A stretch of 64,000 nt of DNA from an uncultured Christensenella sp. (GCA_910585705.1 CAJUER010000001.1:794840-858839), one strand, 5' to 3'; counted from the first letter of the stretch, positions 50,725 to 60,031 are shown. Translations and numbers: made by a program. The notes: generated from the letters alone by a model not told the origin.

Positions 50725-51288
50725 TTATAAATGCTCCGAGTACGCGGCACCCGTGCGGTTAAGCCCGCGCTCGATGGTTATGGTCGCCCATGCGTAAAAG
50801 TACGGATAGGTGTCCGCTATCTGCCCGTCTTTTGTATATTGGCCGTATTTCACGCCGGCCTCTTTAACAAACCGTATCCCGTCCAAGTATTCGGCGTTTT
50901 CTATCTCCGCAAGTGTGCGGTCGAGAAAACTCCACACGTCTTTCCATCCGTCTGCCGAACGCTGAAACTTTCCGGTCTCGCTTTCAGTCGGATGCGCTCC
51001 CGGATTCCAAACGACAAAACTCAACTGAAGGCTCATTCTGTCATTCGATTTTGTTAAATCCTGCGCTCCCTCTAAAAGCTGAACCAGTATTGACGGAAAC
51101 TGCATATCCGTCCCCGCGGCGAGCTTATCGTTTCCGGGGAGTAGCATCGGAAACGCCGTAGGGTTTACTTCTTCGTATGAATAAGTGTCTCCCTGCTCTT
51201 CGTCGTTCGGCCGTTTCAGTTTTATCTTCGGGCATACGTTTTTATTCAGCCATTCGGCTATTTTTTCTATGCATTGCACAATGGTCAT
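50725..51288 (-). CDS. phage tail completion/terminator-like protein
   Basis: 187 residues; IEKIAEWLNKNVCPKIKLKR at the start, PSILVQLLEGAQDL, QLSFVVWNPGAHP, and DGWKDVWSFLDRTLAEIENA in the middle. Sequence and position between connector and sheath fit a tail terminator (gpU/gp6-like) that caps the tail tube. Family not certain. GGAGG precedes the ATG. Confidence 0.65.
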   Translation of the reverse strand: MTIVQCIEKIAEWLNKNVCPKIKLKRPNDEEQGDTYSYEEVNPTAFPMLLPGNDKLAAGTDMQFPSILVQLLEGAQDLTKSNDRMSLQLSFVVWNPGAHPTESETGKFQRSADGWKDVWSFLDRTLAEIENAEYLDGIRFVKEAGVKYGQYTKDGQIADTYPYFYAWATITIERGLNRTGAAYSEHL

Positions 51289-51300
51289 CGCCTACCTCCG

Positions 51301-51618
51301 TTATCCTGCGGTTTGTTGCGCCAGTTGAATTTCGGCAATACCGCAATCCTCGCGCCACGCCACAATGCTGAATTCCCGCCCGTCGACATTCAGACTTTCG
51401 CCCACAGGTCGCCGTTTCGGCAAATCCTCCGCTTTTGCAAATACGACGAGGTCGTATTCTGTAAGACCGATTGAGGCGGCTCCCGATTCTTCGTTTTCGG
51501 ACTCATCGAGTACCGCCGTTATCGTCTTACCTTCTATGCGGTGGCGTTCGCCGAATACGTCAAGGTCAAGAAAGATGTCATCCCTGTCGGCTGCGACCAT
51601 TTCCGTGAATTTACTCAA
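51301..51618 (-). CDS. head-tail joining protein (lambda FII-like)
   Basis: 105 residues from TTG at 51618 overlapping the upstream stop as TTGA; an ATG six codons later is an alternative. FGERHRIEGKTITAVLDE and GREFSIVAWREDCGIAEIQL form a small beta barrel of the head-tail attachment type. Located between capsid and tail genes. Confidence 0.65.
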   Translation of the reverse strand: MSKFTEMVAADRDDIFLDLDVFGERHRIEGKTITAVLDESENEESGAASIGLTEYDLVVFAKAEDLPKRRPVGESLNVDGREFSIVAWREDCGIAEIQLAQQTAG

Positions 51619-51968
51619 ACGACAGCATCAGCCGCATCGAATTCGGGCAGTTCGTCTGCGGGCGTTTCCTCTTCGTCTCCGTCGTCGGGAGTCTCGTCTC
51701 CGTCGCCTTCGGGGTTCTCGTCGTTGTTTTCCTCTTCGGTGTTCGTTTTGCCTTTACCCTTGCCTTTTTTGCTTGCGGGTTTGTTCGGCTTTTGCTCTCC
51801 GTTATTCGGTTCGTCTCCGGCATTGGCGGCAACTTTAACCGCAACGCCGAGACTGATAAGCCTTTCCTCTTCTTCCTTGGGCAATTCGACGGGACCGTCG
51901 TTTGCGCTTACGGGTTTAATCGTTTTGCCGACGCGCATCCCGTAAGAGCCTTTGATAATCTGCACCAT
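51615..51968 (-). CDS. acidic-tailed head protein
   Basis: 117 residues: a conserved N-terminal strand set (MVQIIKGSYGMRVGKTIKPV, VELPKEEEERLISLGVAV) followed by a low-complexity Lys/Gly segment and a very acidic tail (DGDEEETPADELPEFD). Such proteins follow major capsid genes in many Firmicutes phages; role unclear, perhaps head completion. Confidence 0.65.
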   Translation of the reverse strand: MVQIIKGSYGMRVGKTIKPVSANDGPVELPKEEEERLISLGVAVKVAANAGDEPNNGEQKPNKPASKKGKGKGKTNTEEENNDENPEGDGDETPDDGDEEETPADELPEFDAADAVV

Positions 51969-51982
51969 AAATACGCCCTCCT

Positions 51983-53059
51983 TTAATCCTGCGCGTTAAT
52001 CGCGTTGATAACGTACCAACTGTTTTTGTGGTTCGGAATTATCAGCGGGCGACTGGTCAGATAGACCTCGCGGGTATTCGAAGGAACGTCGCTGTAATAC
52101 TTGGGAATGCGACGCCCGGCGTAGGTGTGGAACACGCCGTCCGACTGTTCGAGTTGCGAAACCGCACCGTAGAGCGTTCTGCCGCATCCGGGCGCGGTGA
52201 GAATTGCTTTACCCGAAGGGATGAAGTGACGGTCTTTGTCTTGGTCGTCCGTATAGGATGCCGAATACTGCAGAACGTCGACGACGTGTCCCTTGGCGTT
52301 CAGACGCGCGATTTTGGTCACGCCTGCGGGCAACTGCTGAGGGTCGATACCGCCCACGTTTACGTTGCGGTTGTCGAGCAGTTTGAGAATGGTCTCATCG
52401 TGCAAAATCGCATCGCCCACGTCCGGACTTACGAGAAGGTCGCTTGCGGGCAGTCCTTTCGCCGCGAGCATCTCCGCGACAACGAAAATATCGCCCAGAA
52501 TGTCCGCGCCGGTTTTATCCCAGTCGGTCTTCGGCGTGTATACGGCGGGGTTCGAGCTTCCCTTGTAGAATTGTATGGACATATCTTCGCCTTCGCTTGC
52601 GTCGTCCGCGATGTGCTTCATGATGCATCCGTTCGTGAGCAGGGTTTCCGCTGCCATCGCCTCTTCGCGCCGGGTTATCGACTCGCCCATTTCGTCGAAG
52701 TCCTTAAGCAAAAGTGCGGTCTGACGCTCTGCGGGCGTGAGTTTGGAGAATAACGCTTCGCCGAACCCTTTTCTCGTGAGGTCGTCGATTGTCAGTGCGC
52801 GTTTAGGCGCAATGCGAGGGGGCGTGTAGCGGTCGACCGTATAACCTTTGCGCAGAATGGTCACGCCGCCTTTCCTCGGTGCGACGAAGGGTGCGAGCTT
52901 CTTGTTTCCGTCCTTGTATTCCACGAGGACGTCGGTCGTAGAGAACACGTCGGTTGCATCGTTCGTGGGGAAGTATCTATCCCTCAAAAACGAGCTGACG
53001 GGCGAAAGGCTTTCCACCGCCATAAGCAACGTGTGAGTATCGTAAATATTGAATGCCAT
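51983..53059 (-). CDS. major capsid protein (lambda gpE type)
   Basis: 358 residues, gpE-like: SSFLRDRYFPTNDATDVFST, LVEYKDGNKKLAPFVAPRKG, IAPKRALTIDDLTRKGFGE, RREEAMAAETLLTNGC, and GKAILTAPGCGRTLYGA. Forms the icosahedral head, paired with the decoration protein directly upstream. Confidence 0.93.
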   Translation of the reverse strand: MAFNIYDTHTLLMAVESLSPVSSFLRDRYFPTNDATDVFSTTDVLVEYKDGNKKLAPFVAPRKGGVTILRKGYTVDRYTPPRIAPKRALTIDDLTRKGFGEALFSKLTPAERQTALLLKDFDEMGESITRREEAMAAETLLTNGCIMKHIADDASEGEDMSIQFYKGSSNPAVYTPKTDWDKTGADILGDIFVVAEMLAAKGLPASDLLVSPDVGDAILHDETILKLLDNRNVNVGGIDPQQLPAGVTKIARLNAKGHVVDVLQYSASYTDDQDKDRHFIPSGKAILTAPGCGRTLYGAVSQLEQSDGVFHTYAGRRIPKYYSDVPSNTREVYLTSRPLIIPNHKNSWYVINAINAQD

Positions 53060-53080
53060 TTTTGTTTAACCTCCCTGTCC

Positions 53081-53494
53081 TTAAATTTTCACGGCATCCG
53101 ACAGAAGAATGCCGCCCTTACGAAGTTCCTCCTCGTCCGTAGCCTTGAGGGTATACCCGTCTGCTACGATGAGGCTGTTCCTGTTGAAGTGTCCCGTGCG
53201 ATACGCGAAAGCCGAGGTATCGGCCGTTCCCGCATCCACGTCGTCCGACAGGATGCAGTTTGCCGTGAGCGTTTCCGTTTTTGCGGTTTCGCCGCTCCCC
53301 GTCGTCTTCAGAGTCGTACCGAGTACGACCATCTTTCCGTCCGTATCCGAAATGGCCAGCACGGTGCCGCGCTTGAGTTTCGTCGCCACCGTTACCCCTC
53401 TGAGCGTTACGGAGAACACGTCGGGCGCGGGCGTTGCGCTATTTACCAGTTCATCGAAATCTACTTTGCAGATTTCCTCGTTGAGATTGCTCAT
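53081..53494 (-). CDS. head decoration protein (lambda gpD type)
   Basis: 137 residues; VTLRGVTVATKLKRGTVLAI, CILSDDVDAG, and TGHFNRNSLIVADGYTLKAT match the gpD-like decoration family (HDPD) that stabilises expanded capsids. Overlaps the protease gene by 4 bp. Confidence 0.88.
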   Translation of the reverse strand: MSNLNEEICKVDFDELVNSATPAPDVFSVTLRGVTVATKLKRGTVLAISDTDGKMVVLGTTLKTTGSGETAKTETLTANCILSDDVDAGTADTSAFAYRTGHFNRNSLIVADGYTLKATDEEELRKGGILLSDAVKI

Positions 53495-54687
53495 GCTTTA
53501 CCTCCCTTGGTTTTTTGATACGCCTTTACGGCATTTGCGACAACCGCCGCCGTTTCGTCGCCGTCATCGGCGTTACCGCCGTTCGGCTTGCCTGCTACTT
53601 CGTCCGCGCCGGATGCGCTGGAGTCCGCTTCCATCTTTTGCAAAAACGCGCTGCCGAGCTTCGACTGCGCCTGCATTGCTGCCAGTGCCAACTGTGCCGC
53701 ATCACAGGGAGTGTCGCCGTACTTCGCGTTTTGCACGAGACGCTTGTCGCCGATTTGCGCTTCGATGCTCTCGATTCCTTTGAGTCGCGCTCTTTCGGCC
53801 GCCGTCGCCTCGGTGCGAGCATTATCCGCTGCGGTCTTTTCGATAGACGCCACAATGTCGGGATACTGCTCTCTGAGTTCTTTTTCCGTCATGTTTGTAA
53901 CCTCCGTTTTATTTTTATTTCCGGCCGTGACAGATGCGGCATCGGTTTCACTGAATATGGGGATATTCCCCGGAATGTTGCGGAAGGCGTGAACATCGTG
54001 TCTTACGCCCGCCACCATCATCACGCGCTTGTCTGCGCTCATTTGCATTTTCGGTTCGTTGCCACTGCCCAGCAAGGTATCGGCGAACCCTTTTTCTATG
54101 GCTTGACTGCCCGTCATCCACGTTTCATTCGTCATCATGCTACGGAGCGTTTCCACCTCGATTCCCGTTTTCGCTTTGTAAATTTCGGCGACAGCACGTT
54201 CGTCCGCATCAAACGCTTTAACGGCTTTCTTTAAATCGCCCAGCGTCATATAATCGAAGAACATTCCAGCCACGCCGTGTATCATCACAAGGCTGCCGGG
54301 ATAGACTTGCACGTCGTCTCCGGCGCAAGCAATGACCGACGCTGCGCTTGCTGCGATTCCCTCCACGATGACCGTCTTATACCCAGTCAAACCTTTAAGC
54401 GCGTTATGAATAGCAATGCCCGTATAAAGGTCGCCACCGCAACTGTTCAGCTTAATGGTGATTTTGCTTTTGCCCTTAATCGTGGCGAGGTCTTCGGCGA
54501 ACCCTTCGGGCGTTATGTATTGCCCTTCGAGCTTTTCGCCCGTCCAGAAATCGCGCGGCTGGCTTTCGCACACATCGCCGTACATCGTAATCTCCGCGCT
54601 ATCCTCGCTGTCGTTCGTTATGACATTCCAGAACCGTTGAACGGTCGTCCCCGGTTTGGTGTCGTTATTCGTTTTAGGGATTTTCAT
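53491..54687 (-). CDS. ClpP-like prohead protease with scaffold-like C-terminus
   Basis: 398 residues. The ClpP-fold domain (SKITIKLNSCGGDLYTGIAI, catalytic Ser in GIAASAASVIACAG, His in SLVMIHGVAG) is followed from about 270 by a charged, helical segment (MTEKELREQYPDIVASIEKT) typical of scaffold sequences fused to phage proteases. It matures the prohead. Overlaps the portal gene by 4 bp. Confidence 0.9.
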   Translation of the reverse strand: MKIPKTNNDTKPGTTVQRFWNVITNDSEDSAEITMYGDVCESQPRDFWTGEKLEGQYITPEGFAEDLATIKGKSKITIKLNSCGGDLYTGIAIHNALKGLTGYKTVIVEGIAASAASVIACAGDDVQVYPGSLVMIHGVAGMFFDYMTLGDLKKAVKAFDADERAVAEIYKAKTGIEVETLRSMMTNETWMTGSQAIEKGFADTLLGSGNEPKMQMSADKRVMMVAGVRHDVHAFRNIPGNIPIFSETDAASVTAGNKNKTEVTNMTEKELREQYPDIVASIEKTAADNARTEATAAERARLKGIESIEAQIGDKRLVQNAKYGDTPCDAAQLALAAMQAQSKLGSAFLQKMEADSSASGADEVAGKPNGGNADDGDETAAVVANAVKAYQKTKGGKA

Positions 54688-56300
54688 ACTTTACCCTCCT
54701 CCTTTCTAAGACTATTGATTATTCGCGGTAGCAACTCTGCCACCAGCTTATTTAGGTCATCGTCGTCGTTAGGCTGACTTTGACCGCCTTTCAGCATCTC
54801 GTTTTCCGTTGCCAGCTGTTCGGCGTTTGCTTCAAAACTACCGCCGTTCAAACGCACCGTCGCTTGTTCTCTCGTACTGAACCCGTTATCACAGGCAAGC
54901 TGCTCGGCTTGTATCTCTTTGACAGGGTCGAGTTGTCCCTGCGAAGGCCCTATCCACTCCGAACCCATCCACGCCGCTCTTATACGCGGGTCAGCAAAAA
55001 AGCCGGGAGCTTCGATACGCCCACGCGCCACAGCTTCATAAAGCCACACGTTATAAATCGGCTTGCAGAAATCATCTACAAACCATTCACGGCGCATCTT
55101 AAACGCTTTCCACGCTTCCAAAAGTGCGGCGCGTGACGCGCTGTACGATGCGTTAAATGCCTTCAGTAGTAAGTCTGCGGGTATTTCCAAAGCCGCGCCG
55201 ACTTGCTTGCACACAGCGTTAACGAACCCCTCAAACCCACCGTTCGGGCGTTTCGGGTCTCCGAACGTCACGCTTTCGCCCGGTTTTAATACGTTTACCG
55301 TTCCCGGTCCCATTTCGTATTCGTTTTCGTCATCACTCACAGGCGGCGCGTTCTCGTCGCCCACCTCGTTATACGGCATCATGCTGGGGTCGGCTTCCGT
55401 CGTTATAAACGCTGTGAAGAAGCTCTCCACGACTGCCGCAGTCAGTTCACTGTCCGTGTATCTGCGCACCTGTAGGAGCGGCTCGATAACTTGTGCCAGA
55501 TAACTCACGCCCCTATACTGCTCCGGTCTTTCCGCTTCCATAATGTGGAGAACATTCGGCAGTCCCGTCTCTTTCCCATAGGCTTCGACTCTTTTCCATT
55601 CCGTAGGAGTGCGGGTCAGTTCATACGGGTAGGTGCTTCGTATGTAATACGCAACGATTGCACCGTTTGCGTCGACCTCTACGCCGTCGTATATCGCGTT
55701 TCCGTTCTCCGCTTTCCCTTCCGTGATTCTCGCCACAAGGCTTGCCCCAGCAGAAAACTCTACCGGCGTTGAGACTCGGTCGGCTTCAATCATTTGAAAC
55801 CGTAAACCATACGGATTGTACTCCGTAGGCTTTACGCGCTTCAAAAGAACGACAACGTCTCCGGAAAGCAGTCCCGAAATAAACGCCAAGCCTTGCGCCG
55901 TATAAAAGTTATTGATTCCCAGTGCGTCGCAGTTGCGCTTTTCGGCCGCCCATAGTTCGAATTCCGCTTCCGTTTTCTTTTGCCAGATGCGGGCATCTTC
56001 CACCGATAGGCCGAGCAGTTCTCGGTCGATTCGGCTCTTAAGCCATAGACCGCTGCCTATAACATTTGTTCGGTTCGTTTTAATTGCCGATGTCGCTATG
56101 GGTGCGCTCATATAAAGCATTCGAGCGCGTTGTCTTAGCGTCAGATTGTGCGCGTCAATATCTGCCTGCGGCGACCCGCTTCTTGCCGTAAACCCTTTCA
56201 GTGCTTTTTTCGTCGAGCTTGCTCCGGCTTCTCCGTAGCCACTGTTCTTCGGCAAAGGCGAAACGGGTTTGCTTGTAGGCTTTCCGTGTTCTTTGTCCAT
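54684..56300 (-). CDS. portal protein (lambda family)
   Basis: 538 residues. LTLRQRARMLYMSAPIATSA, TNVIGSGLWLKSRID, VLHIMEAERPEQYRGVSYLA, NASYSASRAALLEAWKAFKM, WEWIGPSQGQLDPVKE-like region near 450. Dodecameric DNA channel and terminase dock. GGAGG four bases before the ATG. Confidence 0.94.
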   Translation of the reverse strand: MDKEHGKPTSKPVSPLPKNSGYGEAGASSTKKALKGFTARSGSPQADIDAHNLTLRQRARMLYMSAPIATSAIKTNRTNVIGSGLWLKSRIDRELLGLSVEDARIWQKKTEAEFELWAAEKRNCDALGINNFYTAQGLAFISGLLSGDVVVLLKRVKPTEYNPYGLRFQMIEADRVSTPVEFSAGASLVARITEGKAENGNAIYDGVEVDANGAIVAYYIRSTYPYELTRTPTEWKRVEAYGKETGLPNVLHIMEAERPEQYRGVSYLAQVIEPLLQVRRYTDSELTAAVVESFFTAFITTEADPSMMPYNEVGDENAPPVSDDENEYEMGPGTVNVLKPGESVTFGDPKRPNGGFEGFVNAVCKQVGAALEIPADLLLKAFNASYSASRAALLEAWKAFKMRREWFVDDFCKPIYNVWLYEAVARGRIEAPGFFADPRIRAAWMGSEWIGPSQGQLDPVKEIQAEQLACDNGFSTREQATVRLNGGSFEANAEQLATENEMLKGGQSQPNDDDDLNKLVAELLPRIINSLRKEEGKV

Positions 56301-56309
56301 CTTGCCTCC

Positions 56310-56570
56310 TTACCAATCGCGGGGTATAACCCCGACCGCCTTTCTTACGTTACCGCCGCCGAGCAAGGCTTCCAACTCGGCGATTTCCTTTTCCAAGTCT
56401 TTAATTGCCGAGCGTATTGATGCAAGGTCGACATTGTAACGGGTGACGTTACGGCTACCTATCCCGTAGCTCTGCACACCGCCTTTCAAAATTTCAAGCT
56501 CTCGATTGCGGTACGCTTCGAGTCGTTCTTTTTTGTCTTTAATTTTTGCTTGGATGTCTGCCTTGTTCAT
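56310..56570 (-). CDS. gpW/DUF6148-like small head protein
   Basis: 86 residues: a helical N-terminus, VQSYGIGSRNVTRYNVDLA, IRSAIKDLEKEIAELEALLG. This order (large terminase, gpW-like, portal) is lambda-like; gpW stabilises filled heads. Confidence 0.78.
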   Translation of the reverse strand: MNKADIQAKIKDKKERLEAYRNRELEILKGGVQSYGIGSRNVTRYNVDLASIRSAIKDLEKEIAELEALLGGGNVRKAVGVIPRDW

Positions 56571-56578
56571 ATTGCCTC

Positions 56579-58477
56579 CTACCAGTCGTCGCCGTCTAAA
56601 TACCTACTACGGCGCGTTCTCGCTTGTTTTTGTCGAACCACCGCCTTAGGCTGTTCTATATTCCCTTTTAGTCTGCGCTCTATCGCGTCCATATCCGGGT
56701 CAATAATTCGCAAGGCGGCGTTCGCGTAATTCCTACAGTCCAGAGCTTCGTTGCGTTGATGTCCGGGCAATTTGACCCATACCCAGCGGTCGCCGCGCCC
56801 GGTGTGGCTCAGCACCAGTTTTTCGGATAGCAATCCAGTAAAGTACGCGCTATCGTAGCCGCGTTCTCCGCGCGGAAAGTGCGAATAATTCGCGCCCGGT
56901 TCTTGCACTTTCAAGCTATCCATTATTTTGCTTTTGCCAGCATCCACGCCTATAGTGTATAAGTAGCACGTTATTCGTTTGTTGTCTTTCAACGCTACTT
57001 TCGTCGGCAAACCTACGAACGGTATATCCGGGCCGCCCTTGCCTTTAATTGCAAACACGCGCTTTGTAAAGCGGGCGCGACAAGCTGCATAGACCTCCTG
57101 CGTATAATGCCCGCCTGAGTCCACGCACGTCATCGAAATTTTCAAACCCTTTCCTGATTTGAATTTGTAGACGTGGTCTATCACGTCGTCCAATTTCGCC
57201 CACACCTCTTCGTTATCGGGTTTGCCCATTATAAAGCCTTTCTTGATGCCCCAGCTTTCTTTGAAGTGTCCGTGTCCCACCACCTCGTATTCGAGCCGGT
57301 TATCTTGCGTATCAACCCCACAGGTCAAAACGAGAACGCCGTCCGGCAGCTCCGCATCGTAATCTTCGCGCCGTGCCAGCATACTGTCTTCGTCCTCTAA
57401 ATCGCCGCGGTCTTCCCACAGCTCGCCAAGCAAAGTGTTGTAAACAACCTTCAGCCGTTCCGGGTCTTTTCGTGCTTCGAGGAAACGCTGAATAATCGTC
57501 GCCCACGGCATCCAAGGACTGGCGAACGCCGTTAGCCAGAATGACCTGACGCCGCGATTATAAGCATCAGGGTTATCGGCTATCCATTTCGCCGGCTGTC
57601 GGCGCATCTCATCCTCGGTATGTAAACAGCCGCACGACTTGCAGAGCCAGTGCAGCGATTTAACGATATAATTCTTTTTGCGGTTTACGGTCTGCTCTTC
57701 GTAGTCAAATCGGATGTCGTCAAACCGTATTTCGTGCCACTCACCGCAAGACGGGCATTGATGACACCAGCGTTCTTGCGTTCCTCTGTCAAACGATGTT
57801 TCGATATTACTTCTCCCCTTAATGGTGGGTGTCGATGTCTCAACCGATTTCCGATTGTAGAACGTCGCTTGTCGTGCTTTCGCCAATTCCCACGGGTCGC
57901 CTTCCGTTCCGGCACTGGCCGCCCAGCGGTCGCGTTCATCGCCGAAGATATAACGCGCCGGCGTTGATGCGAGTGCGCTGGCTGAGTTCGAACCCGTAAT
58001 TGTCAGCATCCCGCCCGGAAACGCTTTTTGCAATATGGTATTTCCACTGTCGCGGGATTTAACGTCCGACACTTTCGTGCGGAGCGGTTTGCTGTCTCTT
58101 ATCATGGGCGCGATTCTTAACCGCGAAAATTTCCGCGCATCATCGAGCGTAGGCTGTATAAACATCGTACTTGCCGGGTCTTGACCTATGGTGTAAGCGA
58201 TGCAGTTCAAAAGGAATTCCGACTTGCCGACCTGCGAAGCCGCCACCATTACGATGCTGGAAACTTTCGGGTCGTTAAATGCATTCATTGGTTCTTCAAG
58301 GTATGGCGTTCTCGAAGTTCTCCACGGTCCGGCTTCGGCTGCGCTCTCCGGCGAAAGTCGCCGGTACTTCTCGGCCCATTCGGAGACCGTCAATTCTTCG
58401 GGCGGTGCAAAGTTTTTTACAGCCGAGGCTATCGCCGCGTTTAGCCTACTCGTCGCCTTCTTCGGTGCTTTCTTCAA
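56579..58477 (-). CDS. terL: terminase large subunit (lambda gpA type)
   Basis: 632 residues if begun at a TTG with AAGGGA six bases upstream; an open frame of 24 more codons lies inside the small-subunit gene. ATPase: VSSIVMVAASQVGKSEFLLN (deviant Walker A), IFGDERDRWAASAG (Walker B), then the nuclease domain with VLTCGVDTQDNRLEYEV and HQRNEALDCRNYANAALR. Cuts and packages DNA. Overlaps terS by about 30 bp. Confidence 0.92.
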   Translation of the reverse strand: MKKAPKKATSRLNAAIASAVKNFAPPEELTVSEWAEKYRRLSPESAAEAGPWRTSRTPYLEEPMNAFNDPKVSSIVMVAASQVGKSEFLLNCIAYTIGQDPASTMFIQPTLDDARKFSRLRIAPMIRDSKPLRTKVSDVKSRDSGNTILQKAFPGGMLTITGSNSASALASTPARYIFGDERDRWAASAGTEGDPWELAKARQATFYNRKSVETSTPTIKGRSNIETSFDRGTQERWCHQCPSCGEWHEIRFDDIRFDYEEQTVNRKKNYIVKSLHWLCKSCGCLHTEDEMRRQPAKWIADNPDAYNRGVRSFWLTAFASPWMPWATIIQRFLEARKDPERLKVVYNTLLGELWEDRGDLEDEDSMLARREDYDAELPDGVLVLTCGVDTQDNRLEYEVVGHGHFKESWGIKKGFIMGKPDNEEVWAKLDDVIDHVYKFKSGKGLKISMTCVDSGGHYTQEVYAACRARFTKRVFAIKGKGGPDIPFVGLPTKVALKDNKRITCYLYTIGVDAGKSKIMDSLKVQEPGANYSHFPRGERGYDSAYFTGLLSEKLVLSHTGRGDRWVWVKLPGHQRNEALDCRNYANAALRIIDPDMDAIERRLKGNIEQPKAVVRQKQARTRRSRYLDGDDW

Positions 58478-59045
58478 AATCTTTCCCTTGACGGTCTCTG
58501 ACGCGCTTCTTGTATGCTTCAGGGTTGTACTTATAATTCGACAGGTCAATCAGAATTGCGTCAACCTCGCGCTTTACCCGATTCGATATCTCGGTCGGTT
58601 CAGTAATGGCCGCGAGGTCGATTGCAAGCCTGCCCGGAAGCGCGAGCATCATACTGCGGACGTTGAAGACGAGGTCGTTTGTCATCGCTTCCACGTCTTC
58701 GCTGCGGTGTAGCTTTCCCTGTATCTCATCCAGTTCAAGCTGTGCCATCTCCGCTTTCGCTTGTTTGAAATCGGCATCGGCGCGGAGCTTACGGCTTTCG
58801 TTATCCGCATCCTCTTGCGTCCCGTTGCCCGTACCCTTTTCGCTGACGCGCTTTTGTAAATATTCAATATACCGCCGAACCGAACCGAGCAGGTCGTATT
58901 TGCGTTGCCGACCCACCATCTCCGTCTGGAGTATTCCGTCCTGCGTTAATTGCTGGATTCTGCGAACCGTTAACCCGAAAAGCAAGGCTATTTGTTTCGT
59001 TTCGACCATGTTTTTCTTCGGTGTCGTTATGTCGCCGTTCGCCAT
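58446..59045 (-). CDS. terS: terminase small subunit (Nu1-like)
   Basis: 199 residues from MANGDITTPKKNMVET; GGAGG six bases upstream moves the start 81 codons into the open frame. A winged HTH (ETKQIALLFGLTVRRIQQLT, RQRKYDLLGSVRRYIEYLQ) followed by a coiled-coil-like DADFKQAKAEMAQLELDEIQ, as in Nu1/gpNu1-like subunits that bind the packaging site. Confidence 0.88.
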   Translation of the reverse strand: MANGDITTPKKNMVETKQIALLFGLTVRRIQQLTQDGILQTEMVGRQRKYDLLGSVRRYIEYLQKRVSEKGTGNGTQEDADNESRKLRADADFKQAKAEMAQLELDEIQGKLHRSEDVEAMTNDLVFNVRSMMLALPGRLAIDLAAITEPTEISNRVKREVDAILIDLSNYKYNPEAYKKRVRDRQGKDFEESTEEGDE

Positions 59046-59244
59046 AGCTTTCCTCCTTTTTTTTGCGTAACGAAACGCCTGATTTTTTCCATTAAAAACT
59101 ACACGAATTTTGGGCTCGCCAGCACCGCAGAGAAAAAAGCCGCTCACAGTACCTACTCGGACCGTTATTCTCTTTCCGCGCTCTCGCGCCTTACTCGCCT
59201 TGGCGGCGTTGCCTTTCCTTTCGGTACTGTTTTGCGGCAAAGCG

Positions 59245-59279
59245 AACGCCACGGCTGGGTGCATCAGTTCCGTGGCGTT
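59245..59279 (-). repeat. hairpin in the gap upstream of terS
   Basis: A 10-bp stem AACGCCACGG/CCGTGGCGTT with a 15-base loop. The gap 59046-59292 has no gene; in lambda-like phages the packaging site lies next to the small terminase gene, so this region is a candidate cos/pac site. Confidence 0.4.
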
Positions 59280-59292
59280 GGCTCTCATGTAG

Positions 59293-59904
59293 TTATTTCT
59301 TTTGTAACCTATCTATGTGGTGTTGCAATCGCGTAGTGAACAGTTCATCCATCTTTTCTTTGATGTCTGCTGCCACTTTGTCGTTCTCTATCATCTGCGG
59401 TATGCTTGTCGTGTGTATGGCGTACACAGGCATCCTGCTTTCACCCATGCGCTGAAACGGCAGGATAATCCCCTGCTTTTGCGGGGCGAGAAATACGGGG
59501 GTGTTGTACTGCGCCTTGCCGGTGAGTTTCTTTTTCTGCCCCTTATAAATCGCCGCCTTGACCGCGTACCTTTTACCTTTCGGCTTTGTTCGCGGGGTCA
59601 TAGAGAAATGTAGCGGTGTCAGTCTGCGTCCTTTATAAACGAGTTGCAGGCTCTTCACGCTTGCCCCCGCCAGTTTCAATTCCCCCACGGTCTTTGCGCC
59701 TAATTTTGCCATCCTGCCCGCTGCCGAAACCTCGCTTGACTTGATGCCGTATACCGCCGTGACTGCCTTTGTTATTTGCGCCGGCGCACGGGACTTGCAG
59801 TCGCTGATGGTTCTATCAATCGCCTTCTGCATATCGGCATTCTGCCCTTGTATGGATTCTGCCAGCTTTTTGAAGTTCGGAAGGTCTAACTGTAAATTAA
59901 CCAT
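59293..59904 (-). CDS. phage tail protein Z-like (minor tail protein)
   Basis: 203 residues from MVNLQLDLPNFKKLAESI (GGGAGG before the ATG). The pattern LVYKGRRLTPLHFSMTPRTK and the basic centre resemble the gpZ/prophage minor tail protein Z family, involved in head-tail joining. It sits alone upstream of terS as the first gene of the late transcript, an unusual place for it. Confidence 0.7.
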   Translation of the reverse strand: MVNLQLDLPNFKKLAESIQGQNADMQKAIDRTISDCKSRAPAQITKAVTAVYGIKSSEVSAAGRMAKLGAKTVGELKLAGASVKSLQLVYKGRRLTPLHFSMTPRTKPKGKRYAVKAAIYKGQKKKLTGKAQYNTPVFLAPQKQGIILPFQRMGESRMPVYAIHTTSIPQMIENDKVAADIKEKMDELFTTRLQHHIDRLQKK

Positions 59905-59922
59905 AACCGCCTCCCAGTACGC

Positions 59923-59950
59923 AAAAAACCGCACGGGTTTCCGCACGGTT
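59923..59950 (-). terminator. terminator hairpin just inside the late transcript
   Basis: On the minus strand AACCGTGCGG-AAAC-CCGTGCGGTT (10 bp, two wobble pairs when RNA) followed by TTTT. It begins about six bases after the predicted start of the late promoter, so either it ends the early operon or it controls late readthrough. Confidence 0.7.
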
Positions 59951-59963
59951 TTCGACAGCATAC

Positions 59964-59992
59964 AGTATAACACCCTTGACAGCTGTCGTCAA
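59964..59992 (-). promoter_or_regulatory. putative late promoter of the prophage
   Basis: Minus-strand TTGACG (59987-59992), 17 bases, TATACT (59964-59969). It heads the run of structural genes and is abutted upstream by four 10-bp direct repeats. Confidence 0.75.
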
Positions 59993-60031
59993 CTGCCATT
60001 TACTGCCGTTTACTGCCGTTCACTGCCGATT
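59992..60031 (-). repeat. four tandem 10-bp repeats upstream of the late promoter
   Basis: Plus-strand ACTGCCATTT, ACTGCCGTTT, ACTGCCGTTC, ACTGCCGATT in direct succession (59992-60031), with a partial fifth copy following. One repeat per helical turn, touching the -35: the layout of an activator-binding array. The likely binder is the ArpU/RinA-like regulator encoded next to it. Confidence 0.75.

Noticed and set aside
59046..59288. 81 extra N-terminal codons of the small terminase frame
   Set aside because: A strong GGAGG and ATG mark the real start at 59045; the upstream part has no initiation signal.
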